From positions 133,805 through 197,804 of the forward strand of contig JAJDYR010000037.1 of NCBI GenBank assembly GCA_022825065.1: a stretch of 64,000 nt of DNA. The letters run 5' to 3'. The position numbers were made by a program, and so were the translations under genes. Source of the DNA: a bacterium (lineage in GTDB: Bacteria > UBA8248). A model generated the notes under the pieces. That model ran no database searches. It was not told the DNA's origin and saw only the letters and a list, made by a program, of their open reading frames with translations. Shown here piece after piece: positions 16,342-24,356 of the stretch; the first letter of the stretch is position 1, and each line of letters begins with the position of its first letter.

Positions 16342-17631
16342 ATGACCAGGAGCAACTCGAGACGTGACTTCCTGAAGCTCGCAGCAGTCGGCGCCGTGAC
16401 CGCAAGCACGGGGCCGTTTTTTCTGAGAAAGGCGTGGGCCGCAGCCCCCATCAAGATCGGCCACGTCAACACGTTCAGCGGGCCGCTCGCCGCGCTCGGG
16501 GAGCAGGGGCGCTGGGGACTGAATGTGGCCGTCAACCGGATCAACAATGCCGGCGGCATCAACGGCCGCAAGATCCAGGTCATCGAGCGCGACGACGCCT
16601 TCAAGCCCGCGCAGGCCGTGCGCGAGGTCGAGAAGCTGATCCTGAAGGAGAAAATCGACGCGCTCACGGGAACATCGAGCAGCGGCATCTGCGTCCAGCT
16701 CTCGCCGGTGGCGAAGCGCTACAAGACGCTCTACGTCCTGGGCACGGGGTGTGAGACGACCAACCTCACCGGCGGCAAGGTGGCCGCTTGTCCCAAGCAT
16801 GTGTTCCGGCCCTACAACACGACGAAAAGCCAGGCCATCGCCATGGCCCCCTGGGCGATCAAGAACGGGGTCAAGACGGCGACGGGGCTTTACATGGACT
16901 TCGCCTGGGGACAGTCGGTGGCGTTCGATTTCCGCGACGAGTTCAAACGCCTCGGCGGGACGTGGATCGACCCCGTGCCTGTTCCCCTCAAGACGGCGGA
17001 CTACATTGCGTATGTGAACCGTCTCTCCCGCGACGCAGACGCCATCGTGATGGGGATGTCGGGCGGCGCGGCGATTAAATCCATGCTCGCCCTGGCCGAT
17101 GTGGGTCTGACGAAGAAATCCAAGGTCGTCGGGCCGGCGTCGGTGTGCGACGTGAACACCATCACCCAGCAGGGCAAGAGCGCGGTCGGCGGGTTCTATC
17201 TGCACCGGTACTCACCCGTCAACGACCTCAAGGGCTCGCCGTTCGACAACGCCCCGAACCACTCGTTCCGCGGCGAGTTCATGAAGCTGAGCAAGGGCGT
17301 GCTGCCGAGCGGATTCGCCCAGGCGCAGTTCACCGGCATGAACGTCATCAAACAGGCGATGCAGGCCGTCAAATACAGCAACAAGAAAGAAGACACGTCC
17401 AGGATGATCACATGGCTCGAAGGCGGAAAGACGCCGATGGGGCCGGGCCGGATATTCTCCCAGGGAAGCGACTTCCCGCAGGGGGACATCTACCTGCGCA
17501 GCACCGATCACCAGGGCTTCGTCGATTTCTACATGACGACCGTGGACGATAACCTTCATTTCAAGATCATCGGCGACAAGGTGCCGATGAAGACGACGCT
17601 GTACGACGCCAAATTCAGCACTTGCGCCTGA
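16342..17631 (+). CDS. ABC transporter substrate-binding protein, branched-chain amino acid type (Tat-exported)
   Basis: The 429-residue protein starts with a twin-arginine signal (SRRDFLKLAAVGAV, cut near AWAAAP) and continues as a type I periplasmic binding protein (IKIGHVNTFSGPLAALGEQG). It delivers a substrate to the permeases encoded downstream. The family binds branched-chain amino acids, but also amides, urea or aromatic acids, so the ligand is open. It is the first gene of the operon, and a strong hairpin separates it from the ATPase gene. Confidence 0.93.
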   Translation: MTRSNSRRDFLKLAAVGAVTASTGPFFLRKAWAAAPIKIGHVNTFSGPLAALGEQGRWGLNVAVNRINNAGGINGRKIQVIERDDAFKPAQAVREVEKLILKEKIDALTGTSSSGICVQLSPVAKRYKTLYVLGTGCETTNLTGGKVAACPKHVFRPYNTTKSQAIAMAPWAIKNGVKTATGLYMDFAWGQSVAFDFRDEFKRLGGTWIDPVPVPLKTADYIAYVNRLSRDADAIVMGMSGGAAIKSMLALADVGLTKKSKVVGPASVCDVNTITQQGKSAVGGFYLHRYSPVNDLKGSPFDNAPNHSFRGEFMKLSKGVLPSGFAQAQFTGMNVIKQAMQAVKYSNKKEDTSRMITWLEGGKTPMGPGRIFSQGSDFPQGDIYLRSTDHQGFVDFYMTTVDDNLHFKIIGDKVPMKTTLYDAKFSTCA

Positions 17632-17652
17632 TCCTCTTGCGCGATACAGGCT

Positions 17653-17690
17653 GCCCCCTGCTCGGTTCCCATTGAGCAGGGGGCGGTTTT
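17653..17690 (+). terminator. Intra-operon terminator/attenuator hairpin after the binding-protein gene
   Basis: GCCCCCTGCTC (17653-17663) and GAGCAGGGGGC (17674-17684) form a perfect 11-bp stem with a 10-nt loop, followed by GGTTTT. Partial read-through would give more binding protein than membrane components. Confidence 0.8.
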
Positions 17691-17714
17691 CGCGTTCACC
17701 ATGGAAGGTTCCAA

Positions 17715-18470
17715 GTGTCCGGATTTATTCTTGAAACAAAGAGCCTGACCAAGGCGTTCGGTGCGCTGGTCGCCGTCGACCACGTTGATTTCCGGCTCCC
17801 GAAAGGCCAGTTGCGGGCCATCATCGGTCCGAACGGCGCGGGCAAGAGCACGTTTTTCAGCATGCTGATGGGGGTGCAGCAACCATCGAGCGGCGAGATC
17901 CGTATCAACGGGGTCGATACTTCTCGAATGCCGCCCCATAAAATCAGCCGTCTCGGGGTCAGTCTCGCCTTTCAGATCACCAACATTTTTCCGAACCTCA
18001 CCGTAGAAGAGAATTTGCGCCTCGCCGCGCAGAACCGATCCATGAGTTTTCATCCGTTCCGCAATGCCGCCGGTCAGCCAGGCGTCGAGACGAGGGTGGA
18101 AGAAGTGCTGGAAGAGATCGAATTGAGCGGGAAGAGGGGGGAGCTTGCTTCGAACCTGGCGCATGGAGAGCAGAAATATCTGGAAATCGGCCTTGCCCTG
18201 GCGTTATCGCCCGAGTTGCTGCTCCTCGACGAGCCGACCGCGGGCATGAGCGCGGTCGAGACGAGGCAAACGGCCGGGTTGATCAAGCGCCTGTCCGAGA
18301 GGTTGAGCATCGTATTGGTGGAGCACGACATGGAGGTCGTGATGTCGATCGCCGAGAAGATCAGCGTGTTTCACCACGGGGAGATCATCGCGGAGGGGAC
18401 TCCCGACGAGATAAAAAACGACGAAGACGTGCAGCGCGTATATCTGAGGAGTTCCGATGCTGCGGCTTGA
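17715..18470 (+). CDS. livG: Branched-chain amino acid-type ABC transporter ATP-binding protein LivG
   Basis: This is the 251-residue ATPase of the importer. It shows Walker A GPNGAGKST (38-46), the signature region NLAHGEQK in place of LSGGQ, Walker B LLLLDEPTAGM and the switch His in VEHDM. The start is GTG behind GGAAGG. It overlaps the next ATPase gene by 14 nt. The second, shorter ATPase (LivF) pairs with it. Confidence 0.93.
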   Translation: MSGFILETKSLTKAFGALVAVDHVDFRLPKGQLRAIIGPNGAGKSTFFSMLMGVQQPSSGEIRINGVDTSRMPPHKISRLGVSLAFQITNIFPNLTVEENLRLAAQNRSMSFHPFRNAAGQPGVETRVEEVLEEIELSGKRGELASNLAHGEQKYLEIGLALALSPELLLLDEPTAGMSAVETRQTAGLIKRLSERLSIVLVEHDMEVVMSIAEKISVFHHGEIIAEGTPDEIKNDEDVQRVYLRSSDAAA

Positions 18471-19170
18471 AGCCGTCCATTCCTATTACGACAAAAGCCA
18501 CATCCTTCAGGGGGTGAGCCTCGAAATCGGCGAAGGCGAGACCATCTCGCTTTTGGGGCGAAACGGCGTGGGCAAATCGACCACCATGCGGACCATCATG
18601 GGCCTCAACCCGCCTCGTAGAGGCCGGATATTTTTTGAAGAACAAGACGTCACGGGCGTTCCGCCCTACAGGATGGCGACGCTGGGCATCGGCTACGTTC
18701 CCGAGAACCGCCAGGTGTTTCCCCGGCTGTCCGTCATGCAGAACCTGCGCATCGGCCTCGATCTGCGGAATTTGAGCGAAGGGGAGAAACAAGCGAATCT
18801 GGACGCCGTCTACGAGTCGTTTCCGCGACTGAAAGAGCGGGCCGATCAGGTCGGGTCGACTCTTTCCGGCGGCGAGCAGCAGATGCTCGCTCTGGCGCGG
18901 GCGATCGTCACCCAGCCGAAGCTCATTTTGCTCGACGAACCGACAGAGGGCCTCATGCCGGCCATGGTCAACGAGATCGAGCAGATCATCCGGTGGATGA
19001 GCGAGGACTTGAAAATCGCGATCCTCCTCGTCGAGCAGGACTACAGGCTGGCCCTGCGGGCGAGCGCGCGGAGTTACATCATGGCCAAGGGCCGGATCGT
19101 CCATAGCGGCGGGTCGGCCGAAGTGCTGGCGGATTCAGAGACTCTCCACGAACATCTGGGGGTCGCCTGA
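18457..19170 (+). CDS. livF: Branched-chain amino acid-type ABC transporter ATP-binding protein LivF
   Basis: The 237-residue ATPase has Walker A GRNGVGKST (34-42), signature LSGGEQ, Walker B LILLDEPTEGL and the LVEQDY switch region characteristic of LivF (Gln in place of His). It overlaps livG by 14 nt, and its stop overlaps the livH start by 1 nt, so translation is coupled throughout. Confidence 0.94.
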   Translation: MLRLEAVHSYYDKSHILQGVSLEIGEGETISLLGRNGVGKSTTMRTIMGLNPPRRGRIFFEEQDVTGVPPYRMATLGIGYVPENRQVFPRLSVMQNLRIGLDLRNLSEGEKQANLDAVYESFPRLKERADQVGSTLSGGEQQMLALARAIVTQPKLILLDEPTEGLMPAMVNEIEQIIRWMSEDLKIAILLVEQDYRLALRASARSYIMAKGRIVHSGGSAEVLADSETLHEHLGVA

Positions 19171-20054
19171 TGGAGCAATTCCTCGAGCGCCTGGTCATCG
19201 AATCCGTCATGGGACTCCAGAACGGCCTGGTGCTGGCCCTGGTGGCCGCGGGGTTCACCCTCATCCTGGGCGTCATGAACATCGTCAATTTCGCCCACGG
19301 GGAGTTCTACATGGCCGGCGCGTTCGCCGGCTGGCTCGCGCTGAAATTCGGCTCCGGCATCGTCGGGTTCTGGGGCGCGGTGCTTATCGCAGGGGTCGTC
19401 GTCGCCGCCTTCGGGTTCGCCATCGAGCGGAGCCTGTTCCGGACGACGCACGGGGGAAACCCGTTCATTCCCCTGCTGGTTTCGTTCGGGCTGGCGCTGG
19501 TGCTCCAGCAATCCGCGCTGACCATTTTCGGGACCATCGGCAAGTACATGGCCCCGCCGATCAAGGCCTCGGTTCCCTTCTTCGACCTGGAATTCCCGCT
19601 GTACCGCATCGTCATCATGGGGGTGGCCGCGCTCATCATGCTCCTGCTCTGGCTGTTCGTCACGCGCACGAAATGGGGGGTGTGGATCCAGGCGACCATC
19701 CAGAACCGCGAAATGGCCGCCTGCATGGGTGTGCCGGTGCCCCGGGTATACCAGTTGGTGTTCGCGGTCGGGTGCGGGCTCGCCGCGATGAGCGGCGTCC
19801 TCGTCGCCCCGATATTCAGCGTCGACTATTCGATGGGGTCGGACATCATCGTCGCCGCCTTCATCGTCGTCGTCGTCGGCGGTCTCGGCAGCCTGCCGGG
19901 TACGATGCTCGCGGCGCTCTTGATCGGGGAGCTCGAGGCCATCGGCGCGATTTTCCTGGAAGGTTCCCAGCCGCAGATCCTGAGCCTCGTCGTCCTCATG
20001 GTCTTCCTGGTGTTCCGGCCCAACGGCCTGATGGGCGAGAGGGGTCTCGAATGA
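19170..20054 (+). CDS. livH: Branched-chain amino acid-type ABC permease LivH
   Basis: The 294-residue inner-membrane permease has about eight hydrophobic segments. GFTLILGVMNIVNFAHGEFYMAG (quoted by its ends GFTLILG and FAHGEF) is the LivH hallmark, and VVGGLGSLPGTMLAALLIGE is the conserved cytoplasmic loop contacting the ATPases. It forms a heterodimer with LivM. The gene shares ATGA with livM. Confidence 0.94.
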   Translation: MEQFLERLVIESVMGLQNGLVLALVAAGFTLILGVMNIVNFAHGEFYMAGAFAGWLALKFGSGIVGFWGAVLIAGVVVAAFGFAIERSLFRTTHGGNPFIPLLVSFGLALVLQQSALTIFGTIGKYMAPPIKASVPFFDLEFPLYRIVIMGVAALIMLLLWLFVTRTKWGVWIQATIQNREMAACMGVPVPRVYQLVFAVGCGLAAMSGVLVAPIFSVDYSMGSDIIVAAFIVVVVGGLGSLPGTMLAALLIGELEAIGAIFLEGSQPQILSLVVLMVFLVFRPNGLMGERGLE

Positions 20055-21184
20055 TCGATCTCTCGCTTCGGGTCGGCGTTCCGGTCGTCGCTCTCATCGG
20101 GGTGACGTTCTGGCTGCTGCCCGCTTCGGCGGCGGTGGAGCTGCTCCTCATCCTCGCCTTGCTGCCCGTCATCGTATGGATTCTCTCCAGGCTGCCCGAG
20201 CAGGTGAAGCAGGGGCTTCAGCCGTACTTCGGCATCCGGTACGCGGGGCCGGTGATTTTCGCGGTGGGCCTGAGCCTGCCGTTTTGGGCCGGCGACTTCG
20301 AACTGCGCTTTTACAGCGAGATGCTCATCCTGGGCCTGCTGGCCATGAGTCTCGACGTGATGATGGGGTACGTCGGACTCGCCAGCTTCGCGCACGCCGC
20401 GCTGGCCGGGGTCGCGGCCTACGCCTCCGCGATCATGCTGACGCGATACGGATGGAGCCCCTGGCCGGCCATCGGGTTCGCCGTCGTCATGGGGACGGCG
20501 ATCACGACCTGCATGGGGGCGTTCTCCGTCCGCGTGCGCGACATCTATTTCGGCATCATCACCCTGGTGTTCGGCAGCGTGGCGTTCATCGTCGCGAACT
20601 CGTGGGTCTCGGTGACGAACGGGGAGGACGGCATGACGATAGACCTGCCCACGCTCGGTTTCCTGGGGCTGTTCGGGGTGGAAACCGGGGAGTTCTCGCA
20701 CTTCTGGTACCTGACGTTCGGCGTCGTTTTCGCCTCCTACCTGTGTCTGCGGCTCTTTCTCCGCTCGCCCGTCGGCCTGGTGTTCATGGGGATTCGCGAG
20801 AACGAGCGGCGGGCCGCCTATCTCGGCTACAACGTGAACGCCTACAAGATATTCAACACGGCGGTTTCTGGGTTCTTCACCTCGGTGGCGGGGGTGCTGC
20901 TGCTGCTCAAGAACGGCATCATCGGCACCGAGCAGATGGACGTGATTCATTCGGGCGAGATCGTCATCTGGTCGGTGGTCGGCGGGCTGGGAACGCTCGT
21001 CGGGCCTTTCGTCGGCGCGAGTTTCGTGCATTTCCTGAACGATTTTCTGGGCGAGCACACCGAGCGGGCCATCCTGGTCATCGGCCTGTTCTTCATCATC
21101 ACGATACTGCTGGCGCCCAAAGGCATCGTGGGCTCTATTATCGAGGTGTGGCGGGTCCAGCCACAGGCCGGGAGCGAGGAGTAA
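20051..21184 (+). CDS. livM: Branched-chain amino acid-type ABC permease LivM
   Basis: The 377-residue permease starts at the ATG in the ATGA overlap with livH, although the frame is open far upstream (19673). MSLDVMMGYVGLASFAHAAL and IWSVVGGLGTLVGPFVGA are the family motifs. About ten hydrophobic segments are present; two N-terminal ones (7-26 and 27-45) precede the core. The gene order binding protein-G-F-H-M differs from the common K-H-M-G-F. Confidence 0.93.
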   Translation: MIDLSLRVGVPVVALIGVTFWLLPASAAVELLLILALLPVIVWILSRLPEQVKQGLQPYFGIRYAGPVIFAVGLSLPFWAGDFELRFYSEMLILGLLAMSLDVMMGYVGLASFAHAALAGVAAYASAIMLTRYGWSPWPAIGFAVVMGTAITTCMGAFSVRVRDIYFGIITLVFGSVAFIVANSWVSVTNGEDGMTIDLPTLGFLGLFGVETGEFSHFWYLTFGVVFASYLCLRLFLRSPVGLVFMGIRENERRAAYLGYNVNAYKIFNTAVSGFFTSVAGVLLLLKNGIIGTEQMDVIHSGEIVIWSVVGGLGTLVGPFVGASFVHFLNDFLGEHTERAILVIGLFFIITILLAPKGIVGSIIEVWRVQPQAGSEE

Positions 21185-21702
21185 AGCCCCTCCTGAGCGG
21201 GGTTGTTGAAAAGGCCCTGATTTCGCGATTCGGCGTATGGAGTCGACCGGGGAGGGGAGGTCTGTCGGGGCGTCGAGCTTCCTGGGCAGAGAAGTTCGAC
21301 TGTTCCCGCCCTGCCCCCTGTGGTTGTCCCTCGCAGAACAGGGCCTCGGACAGGCCCCTGGGCCCGTCCGAGGTCGCGGCCTGTCCCTCCTCCCTTTTTG
21401 ACATCGGCATCGATCCGGCGGAACCGGGTTTTCAATTCCGCGCCGCGCGCCCGGACGAATCGATGTCCGGAAGAAGCCGGGGAGAGGATTGATGGTGTGG
21501 CCCTGATTCTGCGATTTGGTATAATCTGATCTCGCGTTCCGGCGGGTGGATCCACGAGGCGCTTGGACGCAAGTACTTCTACACGTTAGATTGTTCATCG
21601 TCGGTTCGATTGAGCAGATGACGCCCGGGCATCGACCCGAAGCCGGTGCGTATGAAGCTCGCAGTGTGAAGCCCGTCAAGTCCGAAAATAGGACGACCTG
21701 AT
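21185..21702. other. Gene-free spacer with diverged repeats
   Basis: No gene is supported. CCCC/GGGG with a short loop right after the livM stop may terminate it. GGGGTTGTTGAAAAGG (21199-21214) is a variant of the end motif of the 31808-32265 element. Two near-identical 21-bp stretches starting GGCCCTGATT lie at 21213-21233 and 21499-21519, bracketing about 265 bp; this looks like a decayed mobile sequence. Confidence 0.5.
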
Positions 21703-22227
21703 GTGAGAAATATACTTGAAAATCTCAACTCGCATGGAACCCTTCGAATCATCATACTCTCGTTGATTACAATGTTTCTGGTTTATGACCTGACCGTCGA
21801 CGCATTTATTGAGTATGAATACGCAACGCCGCATTTTATTATCGAATCGGTGGCATTCCTCTTCGTAATGGTTCTCCTCATCATTGATTTGAGGGATCTC
21901 GCCAATTTGCGCACGCGGCTGCATCAGGAAGAGACCCGAAACAAGGCGCTCGCCGGCGAGCTTGCCGCCGGTATCGACTCACAGATGGATGAGTGGGAGC
22001 TGACCCCCAGCGAAAGAGAAATTGCATGGATGATTATCAAGGGTTACCGCTTCGCCGAAATCGCCGAAATGCGCCAGGTCAAGGAAAGCACCTCTCGGTT
22101 GCAAGCCACCGCCCTCTACGCAAAGGCCGGCGTGCATGGGCGCGGTGAATTCGTCGCCGAGATCATCCATGAGTTGCTGGCGCCCATCCTGGAGACCTCT
22201 GACTCCGAACGGATATCCCCACGGTAA
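21703..22227 (+). CDS. Membrane-anchored LuxR-type (GerE) transcriptional regulator
   Basis: The 174-residue protein has two predicted membrane segments (about 13-31 and 46-63), a helical, probably coiled-coil linker (about 64-92) and a C-terminal GerE-type HTH: LTPSEREIAWMIIKGYRFAE followed by KESTSRLQATALYAKAGVHG. There is no response-receiver or autoinducer domain, so it would sense through the membrane or the short loop between the helices. The start is GTG at 21703 with a weak ribosome site. It stands alone between gene-poor spacers and lower-GC DNA; its target is unknown. Confidence 0.82.
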   Translation: MRNILENLNSHGTLRIIILSLITMFLVYDLTVDAFIEYEYATPHFIIESVAFLFVMVLLIIDLRDLANLRTRLHQEETRNKALAGELAAGIDSQMDEWELTPSEREIAWMIIKGYRFAEIAEMRQVKESTSRLQATALYAKAGVHGRGEFVAEIIHELLAPILETSDSERISPR

Positions 22228-22266
22228 ACAGCCAATCTTGAACCGGCGTTTGTAGCCGACCGGGAA

Positions 22267-22300
22267 GGGAGGAGGCAACACTCCTCCCGAGGCTCATTTT
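22267..22300 (+). terminator. Terminator-like hairpin after the LuxR-type gene
   Basis: GGGAGGAG (22267-22274) and CTCCTCCC (22281-22288) form a perfect 8-bp stem with a 6-nt loop; TTTT follows 8 nt later, so termination strength is uncertain. Confidence 0.55.
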
Positions 22301-22319
22301 CGACAGAAGTGGGGTGTAG

Positions 22320-22754
22320 TCAATTTCGACCAGCACGGGAGGGGTTGCTCTTGCCCTTCACCCAAAGCGCCGCGCCCCGCAGCCTGCGAAACCAGGGATA
22401 AAGGATGCGCACGCGCGTCGGGTTGGACGAGAACCATCGCGCAAACCTGTTGAACCAGTCATTTCCGGTCGTCATCGCTTCGAGCGCCATCATCGCCGAC
22501 GCCCCTTGGTGCCGCCGGCCATCAAAAACGAGAATCATCCCCTCGTCGATGTCGCAGCCTTTCCGCCGCAATTCGTCAACGAGGCCGGGCGCCTGATTGG
22601 CGTCGAGGACCTTCAAGGGTTGACCGATTTGCGCCTCGAACTTCGATTTTCGCGCATAAAGGCTGCAAAATGGACACTCGCCGTCATAGAGCAGGAAGGC
22701 ATCCTGCGGGGATACGTCGGCGGGCTCACTGCGCTGCCCTTCCGCTGAAGCCAT
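22320..22754 (-). CDS. DCC-family (DUF393) thiol-disulfide oxidoreductase-like protein
   Basis: The 144-residue protein shows the family motif YDGECPFC with C27 and C30, then GMILVFDGRRHQGASAMMAL and a basic C-terminus. The CxxC pair suggests redox activity, but the family is only inferred to be an oxidoreductase. It lies 77 bp downstream of the HTTM gene, a pairing seen in many bacteria, so the two probably act together. Confidence 0.88.
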   Translation of the reverse strand: MASAEGQRSEPADVSPQDAFLLYDGECPFCSLYARKSKFEAQIGQPLKVLDANQAPGLVDELRRKGCDIDEGMILVFDGRRHQGASAMMALEAMTTGNDWFNRFARWFSSNPTRVRILYPWFRRLRGAALWVKGKSNPSRAGRN

Positions 22755-22831
22755 GCCTGCCTCCTATCGCTTCGATGAAATCGAAGCAACGCGAAAAGCC
22801 CGCTTAATACGATGCGGCTTCATCGCAGGCA

Positions 22832-24199
22832 TTATCTGCTCCTCCTCATCCTGCGGCGATCATGGAGGGGCACTTTCAATGGCCTGATCCACGCTTTCGG
22901 CCAGATTGAGCGCGGCTCCTTCAAGAGGTTGACGCCGGGGTCTATCAAATGCTGCCGTCGGCGGCCGTTCAAGGACACACGGGCGTCGACGCGTATCGAG
23001 GCCACCTTCACCCCTTCCGCCCGCAACCGATCGCCCAGATAGTAGACGAATTGATGAATCATGTCCGGCCTGCCCGCCATTTTCCTCGCCTGCCACCGTT
23101 TCATATAGTCGGTGGGGGCAACTGCGATCTCTTTTCCCGCCTCGTCCGTGACGATAAATCGCGCGCGGCCTGATTTGCTGCGAAGCTTCATGTGCCAGGC
23201 GTAAAGATGTCCTTCTTCGGTCCAATTCACATTTCCGGGATAAAGCCAGTGTCGCAGGGGAAGCAGCAGTTGCCAGCAGACGTAGGCAACGAGGAATGCA
23301 AGCACGACCCGGGAACAGCGGGCGGAGCCGAGCGGATTTCCCGTCCCCTCCTTTTTCAGGATCAGGTATCGCCGGGGCCAGTCGGGAGCGAAGAACACCG
23401 TCGAGAGGGCAATGGCGAACCAGGGGAAAATTCCGATGTGAAAGAGGACGGCGTTGGCGAGGTTGAAAAACACCACGCCGGCGAACGCGGCAACCCTTGT
23501 TCGCCTCCACATCAGGAGCGGCACGATGAGCAGGTCGAAGAACAGACCGCCGTAGTTCATGAGCATCACGACCCCTTCGTGGCCGAAGAGGGGGCCGATC
23601 AGCGGAAAATCCATGCGTTTATGCAACCAGCTTCTCAGCGGCTCCCCGGCCAGCCAGTCGGCGTTGATCTTGGCGATGCCGCCGTAAAAATAGACGACGC
23701 CCATCTGGAAGCGCAGTATCCACAGACTCCATCCGGGGGTCGTGTCCGACCCCCGGCAAAAGCCGAACTTCGCATCCAGCGACACGGCCCGGTTCGCAGG
23801 GACAATCGCCATCAGGAAACTCACCAGGCACACGAGATAGAAATGATTCAGATAACGCGCCTGCTCGAGCAGGAAAACGTAGCTGAAGCCGATGAAAAAT
23901 AGAGCGGCGGCCACGCGGTAGAACAAGCCGACGGTGATGAGCAGGGCCAGAATACCCAGCCCCAGGAAATGCCAATACATTCCGTCGCCGGGCCAGGGCG
24001 CGACCCAGTCGAACCCGAAGTAGCGAAAATGGAAATCCGGCGCGATCCAGTACTTCCGGATCCAGCCCTTCTCGAAATACCGCGCTACTTCCCACAGCAT
24101 GATGAGCCCGAAAAATATCCGGACCATCACCAGAGAAGCGATATCCAGGGGCTCCGAAAGCCTTTCCCGCAACCCACCGACTACTCTGTCGGCGCCCAT
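22832..24199 (-). CDS. HTTM-domain protein, bacterial vitamin K-dependent gamma-carboxylase homologue
   Basis: The 455-residue integral membrane protein has about seven hydrophobic segments from residue 22 to 345, preceded by LDIASLVMVRIFFGLIMLWE, a typical HTTM start. MGVVYFYGGIAKINADWL and GEPLRSWL are core motifs. The C-terminal soluble part ends in VSLNGRRRQHLIDPGVNL, as in the VKD carboxylase superfamily. In animals the enzyme carboxylates Glu residues; bacterial members have no proven substrate. It is followed by the DCC-family gene. Confidence 0.88.
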   Translation of the reverse strand: MGADRVVGGLRERLSEPLDIASLVMVRIFFGLIMLWEVARYFEKGWIRKYWIAPDFHFRYFGFDWVAPWPGDGMYWHFLGLGILALLITVGLFYRVAAALFFIGFSYVFLLEQARYLNHFYLVCLVSFLMAIVPANRAVSLDAKFGFCRGSDTTPGWSLWILRFQMGVVYFYGGIAKINADWLAGEPLRSWLHKRMDFPLIGPLFGHEGVVMLMNYGGLFFDLLIVPLLMWRRTRVAAFAGVVFFNLANAVLFHIGIFPWFAIALSTVFFAPDWPRRYLILKKEGTGNPLGSARCSRVVLAFLVAYVCWQLLLPLRHWLYPGNVNWTEEGHLYAWHMKLRSKSGRARFIVTDEAGKEIAVAPTDYMKRWQARKMAGRPDMIHQFVYYLGDRLRAEGVKVASIRVDARVSLNGRRRQHLIDPGVNLLKEPRSIWPKAWIRPLKVPLHDRRRMRRSR

Positions 24200-24356
24200 T
24201 CAGCGTTCCTCAAGAAAAAGTGGAAGGTTTTAACCTCAGGCCGGAGCCACCTTTGCTATGAACTTCCAGAATATCCCAAAATGGAGCCGGACGACTCCAA
24301 CCCGACGAGGCGGCGAATAGGATTTCCTGCGCAGCCTTCTGGAGGAGCAATCGAGT

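Noticed and set aside
19826..21679. 617-codon minus-strand frame opposite livH/livM
   Set aside because: Composition is Arg/Pro/His-rich shadow sequence; livH and livM on the plus strand have strong family motifs and ATGA coupling.
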